A stretch of 64,000 nt of DNA, taken from NCBI GenBank assembly GCA_034436155.1, contig DAOTVP010000077.1, positions 7,198 through 71,197 of the forward strand, read 5' to 3'. The notes below the pieces were generated by a model. The model worked only from the letters and a program-made list of their open reading frames with translations. It made no database searches and was not told where the DNA came from. A program made the translations under genes and the position numbers. Of the stretch, positions 8,872-17,706 are shown one piece after another; position 1 is the first letter of the stretch; each line of letters starts with the position of its first letter. The stretch comes from GCA-2794515 sp034436155. Its GTDB lineage: Bacteria; Chloroflexota; Anaerolineae; Aggregatilineales; Phototrophicaceae.

Positions 8872-8972
8872 TCCCCCATCCTCGACCCTTCCCCCATCAA
8901 ATAGGGGAAGGGAGCAATCTAAAGCAATTCCCACTCTCCACACAGTGGGGAAGGGTGTTAGAGGGTGGGGAT
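8872..8972. repeat. C-rich/G-rich double-hairpin repeat, copy 1
   Basis: The nuoG-nuoH gap holds two hairpins, ccctt-ccccc/ggggaaggg (first) and ccactctcc/gtggggaaggg (second), whose outer ends also pair (cccccatcctcgaccc with gggtgttagagggtgggg). The same architecture recurs at 17571-17676 and 52363-52488. I take it as an interspersed REP-like element. Confidence 0.65.
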
Positions 8973-9031
8973 AAAAAGGGCATCATCGCCCAAAATGATA
9001 CGGTAATGTATTTTTTTGAAGGATAGATGTT

Positions 9032-11158
9032 ATGGCACAAACGACAACAACATCTGAACAACAATCGGGATGGAATCCAGCAATCTTGTTTCGGGGATTG
9101 TTGGGCGCAATGGCGATTCCTGCCCTCCATACCAGTTTGATGTTCACCGCATTCATCTTCGCAATTTGGACAAACTCGCTCACAGGGGTGAGTTATTTGC
9201 ACGATATTCCCGCCCCGCGGGGCATTGATATGCTCGGCGCGTTGTTATGGATTGTCCCGATTGCATCGCTCATCGGCTTATCGCTCTCGTTGTGGATGTT
9301 ATTCGATGAGCGCGTCGCCAAGCGCAACTCCACCCTGATTATGATTGTCGGCGCAGTGGTGATTTTTTATTATCTGCTGTTCTTTTTGACCAACGGCTTA
9401 GACGTGCATTATCGCATGTTATGGGGCTTTTGGTTTCCTCTCATTGGCGCGTTTGGATGTGTGATACAGGGTTTATTCCCGCGTAAAGACCCCGAATATA
9501 CCGAGACACCCAAAGTGTTGGGCATCCCGACACCGATTGTCATCGTTGGGTTGACGATTGCCAACTTCGCCATTTTGCTCATCCTCGCCCATTGGGGCAA
9601 TGTGATGAATATTTTGGGTGGATTGTTGGGGTTTGTCTTTAATCCCGATACCCGCGTGACCTCGCAAGTTATCGAATGTAGCGCCTCTGATGGGTGTAAA
9701 TTCTGGCATCCGATCATCTATTCGGTGATTTTGGTCTTCGTTGTGGTCACGGGTTTCGCCTATACCACTTTGCTTGAGCGCAAATTGGTGGCGTGGTTTC
9801 AAAATCGCATCGGACCGAATCGTGTGGGACCGTTTGGCTTGCTCCAACCCGCCGCCGATGGTGTGAAACTCATCTTCAAGGAAAATATTCTGCCCGCAGG
9901 GGTCGATAAATGGGTGTATCGCATCGCGCCTATCCTCAAAGCCGCGCCAACACTCATCGTTTTGGCGGTCATCCCGCTCGGACCGCCCATCGTCATCCCG
10001 TGGTTTGACGGCAATTTCTACCGCGTCCCGCTTGGACTGGCAGATCCTGGTGTCGGCGTGCTGTGGTTGCTGGCAATCACCAGCATCGGCACGTATGGCG
10101 TGGTGCTGGCAGGCTGGGCGAGTAACAACAAATACTCGATGCTCGGCGGTATGCGGGCATCGGCGCAAATGGTCAGTTATGAACTCAGCATGGGCTTGAC
10201 AATCGCCGTGCCTGTGTTGATTGTCGGCACGATGGCAATCGGCGCCATTGTTGATGCACAAAGTGGCTTATTCACCAATTGGTTGGTGTTCCAAAATCCG
10301 TTGGCGGCGGGCATTTTAATCATCGCCCTCATCGCAGAGACCAACCGCGCCCCCTTCGATTTGCCCGAAGCCGAACAAGAACTCACCGCAGGTTATATGA
10401 CCGAATATAGCGGGATGAAATTCGCCCTGTTCATGATGGCGGAATATTTGGGCATGATCGCCGTGAGCCTCATCGCTGTTTCGTTGTTCTTCGGTGGGTA
10501 TCATGATGGTTTCGGTTTGGTCGATAGTTTCCCGATTTTGGGCATTTTCGTCATCATCGGCAAAGTGGTCTTATGTTTGGCGGGTTTTGTGTGGATACGC
10601 GCCACTTTGCCCCGTATCCGTTATGACCGCCTGATGAATTTCGGCTGGAAGGTCATGTTGCCATTGGCGTTGTTGTCGGTGGTGTGGTCGGCGATTGCCG
10701 TGTTGATTGGCGAAGAATTCGGTCCAACGGCGTATATCATCGTCTCTGGTGTGATGTTCGTGGCAGTTTTGGCGGGGTCGGTGTTCTTCTTAGGCAAACC
10801 CACCCGCGAAGACGTTCTGAATGCTGTTGAAGATGACCCCGTGATTACAGGTGCGGGCAACCCAATTATCAACGGCGCGATGATGACCGTTGGCACGTTA
10901 TTAGCCGTGCCATTCGCCTTGTATCCGTTGGTCAAGCCGTTGGTCGATTTAACCTTGTGGTTTGCCTTTGTGCCACCCTTTGCGTTGTTATCGGTCATCC
11001 TGACGGCATTACGCGGGGGCAAGCGTGTGAATTTATTCAATAGTCGGGTGCGCTTTAATCGGGGCTTGGTGAAAGTCTTGAAACCATTGACCAAACTTGC
11101 CCCAGATGATCCCAAACCAGAACCCGAAAATGCCCTGCCATCAGGCAGTGGTGATTGA
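9032..11158 (+). CDS. nuoH: NADH-quinone oxidoreductase subunit H, strongly extended
   Basis: NuoH anchors the membrane arm to the peripheral arm and forms part of the quinone channel. The canonical core begins near residue 226 and shows ERKLVAWFQNRIGPNRVGP, the LQPAADGVKLIFKE segment and ETNRAPFDLPEAEQE (near residue 436). At 708 residues it is about twice the usual 330-430. About 220 extra N-terminal residues contain five or six predicted membrane helices (near 20-46, 66-91, 100-120, 128-148, 167-187 and a short one near 190-204). About 130 extra C-terminal residues contain about three more and a charged, Pro-rich tail. The reading frame is continuous, so this is not a sequencing artefact joining two ORFs by frameshift. 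An aagga site precedes the ATG. Confidence 0.93.
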   Translation: MAQTTTTSEQQSGWNPAILFRGLLGAMAIPALHTSLMFTAFIFAIWTNSLTGVSYLHDIPAPRGIDMLGALLWIVPIASLIGLSLSLWMLFDERVAKRNSTLIMIVGAVVIFYYLLFFLTNGLDVHYRMLWGFWFPLIGAFGCVIQGLFPRKDPEYTETPKVLGIPTPIVIVGLTIANFAILLILAHWGNVMNILGGLLGFVFNPDTRVTSQVIECSASDGCKFWHPIIYSVILVFVVVTGFAYTTLLERKLVAWFQNRIGPNRVGPFGLLQPAADGVKLIFKENILPAGVDKWVYRIAPILKAAPTLIVLAVIPLGPPIVIPWFDGNFYRVPLGLADPGVGVLWLLAITSIGTYGVVLAGWASNNKYSMLGGMRASAQMVSYELSMGLTIAVPVLIVGTMAIGAIVDAQSGLFTNWLVFQNPLAAGILIIALIAETNRAPFDLPEAEQELTAGYMTEYSGMKFALFMMAEYLGMIAVSLIAVSLFFGGYHDGFGLVDSFPILGIFVIIGKVVLCLAGFVWIRATLPRIRYDRLMNFGWKVMLPLALLSVVWSAIAVLIGEEFGPTAYIIVSGVMFVAVLAGSVFFLGKPTREDVLNAVEDDPVITGAGNPIINGAMMTVGTLLAVPFALYPLVKPLVDLTLWFAFVPPFALLSVILTALRGGKRVNLFNSRVRFNRGLVKVLKPLTKLAPDDPKPEPENALPSGSGD

Positions 11159-11177
11159 TTGAGGAGGATGGAAAAAA

Positions 11178-11672
11178 ATGAACATCATTCGTGGATTTGC
11201 GACGACCTTCAAATATTTGCTCGAAGAACCCGTGACGCTTCAATATCCCGAACAAGTGCGCCCATTTCAGGCGCGTTTTAAGGGACGGCATCACCTGCGC
11301 CGTTATGATAATGGTCTCGAAAAATGTATCGGTTGCGCCTTATGCGCCGCGGCGTGTCCCGCCGATGCCATTTGGGTCGAGGCGGCGGAAAATACCGATG
11401 AAGCCCGCTTTAGCCCAGGTGAACGCTACGCCAAGACATACGAAATCAACATGCTTCGCTGTATCTTCTGTGGCTATTGCGAAGATGCCTGTCCCACACA
11501 AGCCATCGAACTCGGTCATGAACATCAACTGAGCTTCACCGACCGCCGTGATGCCATCTTCACCAAAGAGATGCTCATCGACCCGGTGCCAGAGGGCGGG
11601 GCAGATACCCCCCAACACGTCCCTGCGGGCGTATTCACACGCGCTATACCCGATATGCCCGCGCCGAAATAA
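11178..11672 (+). CDS. nuoI: NADH-quinone oxidoreductase subunit I
   Basis: A 164-residue ferredoxin-like subunit that carries the two [4Fe-4S] clusters N6a and N6b linking NuoG to NuoB. Both CxxCxxCxxxCP motifs are intact: Cys50/53/56/60 and Cys95/98/101/105. It has a strong gaggagg ribosome site and is followed directly by a terminator hairpin, so it ends the first nuo transcription unit. Confidence 0.96.
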   Translation: MNIIRGFATTFKYLLEEPVTLQYPEQVRPFQARFKGRHHLRRYDNGLEKCIGCALCAAACPADAIWVEAAENTDEARFSPGERYAKTYEINMLRCIFCGYCEDACPTQAIELGHEHQLSFTDRRDAIFTKEMLIDPVPEGGADTPQHVPAGVFTRAIPDMPAPK

Positions 11673-11681
11673 AATAAATAA

Positions 11682-11704
11682 GCCACCGCAAGGTGGCTTT
11701 TGTT
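11682..11704 (+). terminator. Intrinsic terminator after nuoI
   Basis: gccacc-gcaa-ggtggc forms a 6-bp stem with a 4-base loop, followed by a T-rich run (ttttgttt). It sits 10 bases after the nuoI stop, in the middle of the nuo cluster. Confidence 0.75.
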
Positions 11705-11768
11705 TGTAAATCGCTTGTCGGTGTGTTATCATCTTGTGAGTTTCGGTATCGTGAAGGTATTCACTTTG

Positions 11769-11777
11769 TGTTAAAAT
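11769..11777 (+). promoter_or_regulatory. Extended -10 promoter for nuoJ-N
   Basis: TG-t-TAAAAT at 11769-11777 matches an extended -10 element 47 bases before the nuoJ ATG. The -35 region (tcgtga, about 17 bases upstream) is weak, as is common for extended -10 promoters. Together with the terminator after nuoI it would make nuoJ-N a separate transcription unit. Confidence 0.45.
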
Positions 11778-11823
11778 GCACAACGGATTGCAAGACTAGC
11801 ACTCACGTTGAATAGGACGCAAT

Positions 11824-13146
11824 ATGTCATTAGTAGAAATTTTATTTATCGGTGTAGGCGTGCTTGCAGTTGCCGCCGCCGTGGGGATGCTCCTCACGAA
11901 AAAAGCTGTCCATAGCGCGTTATTTCTGATTACCAATTTTGTGTGTGTGGCGCTCATCTACCTCATGCTCAACGCCCCATTTTTGGCGATGGTGCAGATT
12001 GCCGTGTACGCGGGCGCGATTATGGTGCTGTTCTTATTTGTTATCATGTTGTTGGGCGCAGAAAACCCGCGTGAAGACGTGCGCGAGTTCAAATGGCTCA
12101 CCCCCACCACGCTCGTGCTGTCGTTGGGCTTTTTGGGGATTGTCGCGCTCGCCCTGTTGGGGAGCAACATCAATAACCAACCCACCAATCCGCCACAAGC
12201 CAAGTTGCGCTTTGTCAATGCCATGTCGGTGTATCCCGAAGCCGATTTTTATTTGGGAGATACGTTATTCATGGCAGGGGTGGATTTCGCCGAAAGTGAT
12301 GGCGATGTGTTGCGTTTTACCTCGGTTGAACCGGGGACGTATGCTGTCGGGGTCAATTTGGCGGGCGCACAACGCAGACCGCTCCCGCTCGGCTCAGTGA
12401 CGATTGGTGAAGGCGAAACCATCACCCTGGTGGCGTATGGCGCACCTGGGACGGATGTGTTGCCAACGGTGGTGGCTGTGCCAGAAGATGTATCGGCATC
12501 GAATCAGAATATCGGGCGCTTTACGGTGGTGAATGCCCATGTCCCCGCCCGCGATATTGCCATTTTGGATGCGGGCGCAGACCGCCTGATTAGCGGTGAA
12601 GAAGAAGCACTCGCCGCGCCTGTGGTGGTCGACTCGCTGGCGCTGGGGCAATATGTCAGCCTAAATAATGAATTGCCCGGTGGTCGCAATTGGGTCATCA
12701 CCGATGCGACACAAAAAGATGAGGTGATTTTGCGCCTCGCAGGGGAACGTCCGAATAGCCCGTATCAAATCGAGGCGGCAACTTCGTACTTGCTCGTTTT
12801 CACCACCGATAGACAAGGTGATTTTGTGGTAGACCGCGCTGTGAATGTGGTGACATCACATGAATATGCGTTTGGTAGTCCACAGGCGCTTGGCTCGTTG
12901 TTATTCATTGATTATGTCTTGCCTTTCCAGATGGTTGGTATTTTGCTCTTGACCGCCATGGTCGGCGCGATTGTCGTGGCGCAACGCACCATTTCTAAAC
13001 CCAAACCCGGTCGCCCGACACGGCGTAAAGTCAGCCGTCCATTGACCAGCGTCATCACCAGCCAAACAGGGACGGATGTGTTTGTTGATGATGAAGTCCC
13101 GCAATTGACCGCGCCAGAAGAAACCGCCGAACCTGTGGGCGATTGA
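11824..13146 (+). CDS. nuoJ: NADH-quinone oxidoreductase subunit J with a large DUF4397-like insertion
   Basis: NuoJ is a small membrane subunit (usually about 160-200 residues, five helices). Here it is 440 residues. Residues 1-118 are a normal NuoJ N-terminus with four helices, including FVCVALIYLMLNAPFLAMVQ and the AGAIMVLFLFVIMLLGAENPR helix. Residues about 120-349 are an inserted, soluble, beta-rich region. Residues 350-386 resume the last NuoJ helix (ALGSLLFIDYVLPFQMVGIL, then the MVGAIVVAQ end). The insert shows two DUF4397-like halves, starting LRFVNAMSVYPEADFYLG and FTVVNAHVPARDIAILDAG. With the known N-out, five-helix topology the loop between helices 4 and 5 faces outside. The tail after residue 386 is basic and Pro-rich, then acidic. 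Confidence 0.93.
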   Translation: MSLVEILFIGVGVLAVAAAVGMLLTKKAVHSALFLITNFVCVALIYLMLNAPFLAMVQIAVYAGAIMVLFLFVIMLLGAENPREDVREFKWLTPTTLVLSLGFLGIVALALLGSNINNQPTNPPQAKLRFVNAMSVYPEADFYLGDTLFMAGVDFAESDGDVLRFTSVEPGTYAVGVNLAGAQRRPLPLGSVTIGEGETITLVAYGAPGTDVLPTVVAVPEDVSASNQNIGRFTVVNAHVPARDIAILDAGADRLISGEEEALAAPVVVDSLALGQYVSLNNELPGGRNWVITDATQKDEVILRLAGERPNSPYQIEAATSYLLVFTTDRQGDFVVDRAVNVVTSHEYAFGSPQALGSLLFIDYVLPFQMVGILLLTAMVGAIVVAQRTISKPKPGRPTRRKVSRPLTSVITSQTGTDVFVDDEVPQLTAPEETAEPVGD

Positions 13147-13158
13147 TGGAGCATAAAA

Positions 13159-13461
13159 ATGATTAGTGTCGAATCGGTTGTTGTTTTAAGTGCTATTTTA
13201 TTCACACTAGGGGCGATGGGCGTATTGTTGCGCCGTAACGCCATTTTAGTGTTTATGTCGGTTGAATTGATGCTTAATTCGGCGAACTTGGCATTGGTGG
13301 CATTTGCCCAACAATGGGGCGGGGCAGACGGGCATGTGTTCGTCTTTTTCGTCATCACCGTTGCCGCCGCCGAAGTCGCAGTCGGGTTGGCGCTGATTGT
13401 CGCCATTTTCCGCCTCAAACAAAGCATCAATATTGATGACTTACATCAGATGGAAGGGTGA
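13159..13461 (+). CDS. nuoK: NADH-quinone oxidoreductase subunit K
   Basis: A 100-residue, three-helix membrane subunit of the complex I proton path. The two membrane glutamates that are essential in the family are at the expected positions, Glu36 (FMSVELMLN) and Glu72 (AAAEVAVG). Length is normal. It lies 12 bases after nuoJ and 3 bases before nuoL. Confidence 0.96.
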   Translation: MISVESVVVLSAILFTLGAMGVLLRRNAILVFMSVELMLNSANLALVAFAQQWGGADGHVFVFFVITVAAAEVAVGLALIVAIFRLKQSINIDDLHQMEG

Positions 13462-13464
13462 TTT

Positions 13465-15972
13465 ATGGCAACATTGGCGCAAATCGCACCATTTATCATC
13501 TTATTCCCCGCCGTTGGTGCGTTCATCAACTTTTTCTGGGGGATGAAGATGGGAGACCGCGCATCGGCTTTGGTGGGCATCATCGCGTCTTCGCTGACGT
13601 TTGTGGTGGCACTAGGGTTGTTGAGCGCCCTCATCGCTAATGATTACAATCCGATTGTGGTGAATCCACCATTTTTGGATAATTGGATAAAAATCGATAC
13701 GCTCGAAATTAGCTGGGCGACCCGTGTGGATACCCTCAGTGTGACGATGATGATGTTCGTCACCTTCGTAGGGACGCTCATCCATATTTACGCCTCTAGC
13801 TATATGGCGGGCGACCCACGTTTTTCGCGCTTTTTTGCGTATCTGAATATGTTCCTCGCCTTCATGCTCATCCTCATCACAGGCAATAACTTCCTGATGA
13901 TGTTCGTGGGATGGGAAGGCGTGGGTTTATGCTCGTACTTGCTCATCGGCTTCTGGTGGGATAAACCCAACGACGAAGGTTGGAAAAATAGCAACGCCGC
14001 CCGTAAAGCCTTCATCGCCAACCGTGTAGGCGATTTTGGCGTGTTGATGGCGATCTTCCTCATGTTCTGGGCATTCGGCACGCTCGATTTTTATAAACCG
14101 GGCGAAGAAGCCAACCCCACCGCAGGCGCACATCACGGCGAAGTTCATGCAGAAGCCGAAACGCATAACGAATCGACAGATGAATCCCACACCACCGAAG
14201 AAAAATCATCCGAAGAATCGCATGAGAAAGCCTTTGTCGCTTTCAATGCAGAAGAGGGTGAAGGTGAGGGCGATGCACATGCCACCGAAGAAGACGCACA
14301 TGGCGAAACAGATGGTCATGGCGCAGAAGCTATCACCTATATCGCCTACGATACCAAAGGTGTTGAATTGCACCAATTAGGCGTGTTTGGGCAAACCGCT
14401 TATTATGCCAAAGTCGAAAAAGAGACTGGTGAGAGCAAAACATTTACACTCGGTCCCATCGAAATGTCATTCGAGGTGTTGCTCGTCCTGATTACGTTGT
14501 TCATGTTGCTCGGCGCGAGTGGTAAATCGGCACAAATTCCGTTGTTCGTGTGGTTGCCCGATGCGATGGCGGGTCCGACACCCGTCAGTGCGCTCATCCA
14601 CGCCGCCACGATGGTCACGGCGGGCGTGTATATGATGGTGCGCTCGAATATCATGTTCTATAACGCCGAATTGACATCGTTCATCGTTGTCTTAGTCGGT
14701 GGCGCAACTGCGGTTGTCGCGGGCTTTATCGCGCTCGGTCAATTCGATATTAAACGTGTTTTAGCCTATAGCACCGTCAGCCAACTTGGTTTTATGGTGG
14801 CGGCGGTTGGTCTTGGCGCGTATGTGGCGGCGATTTTCCACATGATGACGCACGCCTTCTTCAAAGCCCTGTTATTCTTGGGTAGCGGTTCGGTCATTCA
14901 TGGTGTCGAACATGGGCATCATCATGCACACGAACACGGTCATGATGACCATCACGGCGATGATCATCATGATGAACACTTCGACCCGCAAGATATGCGG
15001 AACATGGGCGGATTGAGCAAAAAGATGCCCATCACCTATATCACCTATCTCATCGGCACATTCGCGCTGGCGGGGTTGTGGCCCTTCGCAGGCTTCTGGT
15101 CGAAAGACGAAATTTTAGCCGATGCGTGGCTGGTCGGGTTTGAAAAAGGTGAACTCAAAGGGTTCATCGCACTTGGGTTATTGATTGCCGCGGCGGGTTT
15201 CACCGCCTTCTATATGTGGCGACAAATCGAGATGGTGTTTCATGGCAAACCACGTACCGAAGCGGCAGAGCAAGCCACCGAAAACGGACCTGCCATCGTG
15301 AATCCGTTGATTATCCTCGCGTTTTTCAGCGTGGTGATTGGCTTTATCAACATCCCCACAGGCGCGGGTATCTTCGCGCTTGGGCTTGATGGTTCAATTG
15401 GCTTACACGTACTGGGTAATTTCTTGGAACACAGCATTTTCGCATCGGCATTCGTATTGCCCCCGTTCCAACCGCTCATTGCGCTCACGGCGTTGGGCAT
15501 TGGTATTGGCGCGATTGTCTTGGCGCGTGGCATTTATGGCGGTGTCAAAGCCATTAATGCCGATGGCAAAGACCCACTCGAAGCTGACCCTGCGATTGGT
15601 GTGGTGTGGGCAGTCGCCCATGCGCGGATGTATTGGGATGAAATTTATTTCGCCCTGATTATCCGTCCGTATATGCGAATCGCCGATTTTGTGGCGAATG
15701 CGGTGGATTGGGTGTTCCTGCACGATTATTTCCACGATTCGGTGTTGCTCAAGGGGTATAAATCCATCGGGCAGTTGCTCTCTAAACCGATTGATTTGGG
15801 TATTATTGACGGCGCGGTGAACGGCTTTGCTACACTTGCCCGTCGTGCGAGTGGCTTATTACGCAACGTGCAAACGGGTTATGTCCGCACGTATGCGTTT
15901 GCGTTGTTCTTGGGTGTGTTGTTGGTGTTGGTCTTGATGCTCGCGCCACTCATCACCAATGGTGCGAGTTGA
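13465..15972 (+). CDS. nuoL: NADH-quinone oxidoreductase subunit L with two His-rich insertions
   Basis: NuoL is the distal antiporter-like proton-pumping subunit (usually about 610-660 residues). This one has 835. Core motifs are intact, including WEGVGLCSYLLIGFW, GKSAQIPLFVWLPDAMAGP with its lysine, and a long C-terminal helix region. Two insertions account for the length. Residues about 213-329 form an acidic, His-rich loop before the GASGKSAQ helix (where other NuoL have about 30 residues). Residues about 479-507 carry 13 histidines with Asp/Glu, just before the RNMGGL motif. By helix parity both loops should face outside. The His/acidic content suggests metal binding. It follows nuoK by 3 bases. 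Confidence 0.94.
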   Translation: MATLAQIAPFIILFPAVGAFINFFWGMKMGDRASALVGIIASSLTFVVALGLLSALIANDYNPIVVNPPFLDNWIKIDTLEISWATRVDTLSVTMMMFVTFVGTLIHIYASSYMAGDPRFSRFFAYLNMFLAFMLILITGNNFLMMFVGWEGVGLCSYLLIGFWWDKPNDEGWKNSNAARKAFIANRVGDFGVLMAIFLMFWAFGTLDFYKPGEEANPTAGAHHGEVHAEAETHNESTDESHTTEEKSSEESHEKAFVAFNAEEGEGEGDAHATEEDAHGETDGHGAEAITYIAYDTKGVELHQLGVFGQTAYYAKVEKETGESKTFTLGPIEMSFEVLLVLITLFMLLGASGKSAQIPLFVWLPDAMAGPTPVSALIHAATMVTAGVYMMVRSNIMFYNAELTSFIVVLVGGATAVVAGFIALGQFDIKRVLAYSTVSQLGFMVAAVGLGAYVAAIFHMMTHAFFKALLFLGSGSVIHGVEHGHHHAHEHGHDDHHGDDHHDEHFDPQDMRNMGGLSKKMPITYITYLIGTFALAGLWPFAGFWSKDEILADAWLVGFEKGELKGFIALGLLIAAAGFTAFYMWRQIEMVFHGKPRTEAAEQATENGPAIVNPLIILAFFSVVIGFINIPTGAGIFALGLDGSIGLHVLGNFLEHSIFASAFVLPPFQPLIALTALGIGIGAIVLARGIYGGVKAINADGKDPLEADPAIGVVWAVAHARMYWDEIYFALIIRPYMRIADFVANAVDWVFLHDYFHDSVLLKGYKSIGQLLSKPIDLGIIDGAVNGFATLARRASGLLRNVQTGYVRTYAFALFLGVLLVLVLMLAPLITNGAS

Positions 15973-16007
15973 TAGTGAGAATCATCCTATAGAGGGAGAA
16001 AGTTTTT

Positions 16008-17558
16008 ATGGAAAGTTTATCGCTCACGACCATCACGCTCTTTTTGCCGATGGTGGGCTTAACAATCTTACTGTTTTTGAATGAAGAAAAACAACAAGGC
16101 GCGATTAAATGGACGGCGCTTGGCTTCACGATTGCCACCTTTGTCGCCTCGATTGTGATGGTATTTGGATTTGATTCTAGCAATCCCAATTTACAAATGG
16201 TGCAACGTAACGACTGGTTGCCTAGTTTGGGGATTAGCTATTACGTGGGTGTCGATGGCATCAGCATGTTGATGGTCTTGTTGACCACCATTATCATGCC
16301 TGTGGCTGTCCTCGCCTCGTTCACCACGCATATTTTTGAAGAACGTGGACGGATGAAACTGTATTACATGTTCATGATGTTGCTCGAATGGGCGATGATT
16401 GGCGTGTTCGTGGTGCAAGACCTCATCATCTTCTACATCTTCTGGGAAGTCACCCTCGTGCCGATGTATTTCTTGGTCGGGATTTGGGGGGGGGAACAAC
16501 GGGTGTATGCCGCCGTGAAATTCTTCTTATATACCATGGCAGGCTCGATTCTCATGCTCCTCGCCATTTTGTATGTCGGTGGCAACGCAGGCACATTCGC
16601 TTTGCCCGAAATTGTCGCTAAAGTGCAAAGTGGTGAACTCACCTTCTTGTTCGATGGTGTATTCAGCGAGCAATCCTTCTTATTCTTGGGCTTTTTGATT
16701 GCCTTTGCCATCAAAGTGCCTGTGTTCCCGTTGCATAGCTGGTTGCCCGATGCCCACGTACAAGCCCCGACTGCGGGTTCTGTCATTCTGGCGGGTGTGT
16801 TGCTCAAAATGGGTACGTATGGCATGATCCGCTTCAACCTCACCATGTTCCCCGAAGCAAGTGTGGCTTGGGCGCCATTCGTGGCGGCGCTGGGTGTGAT
16901 TGGCATCATCTACGGCGCGTGGGTCAGTTTTGCACAAACCGACATGAAAAAATTGGTCGCCTATTCATCCGTCAGCCACTTGGGTTTTGTGGTGCTGGGC
17001 ATCTTCTCGCTCACCCCACAAGGGATTCAAGGCGCGACCTTGCAAATGATCAATCACGGCATCAGCACAGGCGCGTTGTTCTTGATTGTGGGTATGCTGT
17101 ATGAACGCCGTCATACCAAACTCATGGCGGCGTATGGTGGTATCTGGAAAGCCATGCCGTTGCTCGGTGGTATCTCGTTGGTGGTCTCGTTGAGCAGTAT
17201 GGGCTTGCCCGGTCTGAACGGCTTCGTGGGCGAATTCACCATTTTGCTCGGCGCGTTGGGCAGTGATGTCCTCGGCTTCTTCTTTGCTATGTTCGCCACC
17301 ACAGGCGTGATTATGGCGGCAATCTATATGCTCCATATGTTCCAAAAAGTGTTCATGGGCGAATTGGATAAAGAAGAAAACAAACATCTACCACAACTCT
17401 CATGGGAAGAAGTGGCGGTATTTGTGCCATTGCTCATCCTAATTTTCTGGATTGGCTTGCAACCTACGGGCTGGTTTAATGTCATGGCGACCACCACCGA
17501 ACAATTGGTAGCCAACATGACCCCATACATCGCGCCATTGGTTGCACTCGCGCCATAA
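16008..17558 (+). CDS. nuoM: NADH-quinone oxidoreductase subunit M
   Basis: A 516-residue antiporter-like proton-pumping subunit with 14 expected helices. Family segments visible are YYVGVDGISMLMV, FYIFWEVTLVPMYFLVGIWG (with the functional Glu in the fifth helix), and KVPVFPLHSWLPDAHVQAPT with its Lys and LPDAH. Length is normal and no insertion is seen, unlike NuoL, NuoJ and NuoH. A gagggag site precedes the ATG. Confidence 0.96.
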   Translation: MESLSLTTITLFLPMVGLTILLFLNEEKQQGAIKWTALGFTIATFVASIVMVFGFDSSNPNLQMVQRNDWLPSLGISYYVGVDGISMLMVLLTTIIMPVAVLASFTTHIFEERGRMKLYYMFMMLLEWAMIGVFVVQDLIIFYIFWEVTLVPMYFLVGIWGGEQRVYAAVKFFLYTMAGSILMLLAILYVGGNAGTFALPEIVAKVQSGELTFLFDGVFSEQSFLFLGFLIAFAIKVPVFPLHSWLPDAHVQAPTAGSVILAGVLLKMGTYGMIRFNLTMFPEASVAWAPFVAALGVIGIIYGAWVSFAQTDMKKLVAYSSVSHLGFVVLGIFSLTPQGIQGATLQMINHGISTGALFLIVGMLYERRHTKLMAAYGGIWKAMPLLGGISLVVSLSSMGLPGLNGFVGEFTILLGALGSDVLGFFFAMFATTGVIMAAIYMLHMFQKVFMGELDKEENKHLPQLSWEEVAVFVPLLILIFWIGLQPTGWFNVMATTTEQLVANMTPYIAPLVALAP

Positions 17559-17570
17559 CATATAAAGCAA

Positions 17571-17676
17571 CTTTCCCCACCCCTGACCCCTCTCATACAA
17601 TGGAGAGGGGAAATTTCATGGATTTTACACGACTCCCTTCCCCTACATAGTGGGGAAAGGGGCGGGGATGGGGGAG
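17571..17676. repeat. C-rich/G-rich double-hairpin repeat, copy 2
   Basis: In the nuoM-nuoN gap, cccctctc/gagagggg (first hairpin) and cccttcccct/tggggaaagggg (second) lie inside outer arms cttccccaccc and ggggatgggggag. Layout, spacing and sequence match copy 1 between nuoG and nuoH. Confidence 0.65.
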
Positions 17677-17706
17677 TGCCACAACATTTGACATGAGGAT
17701 AACTTT

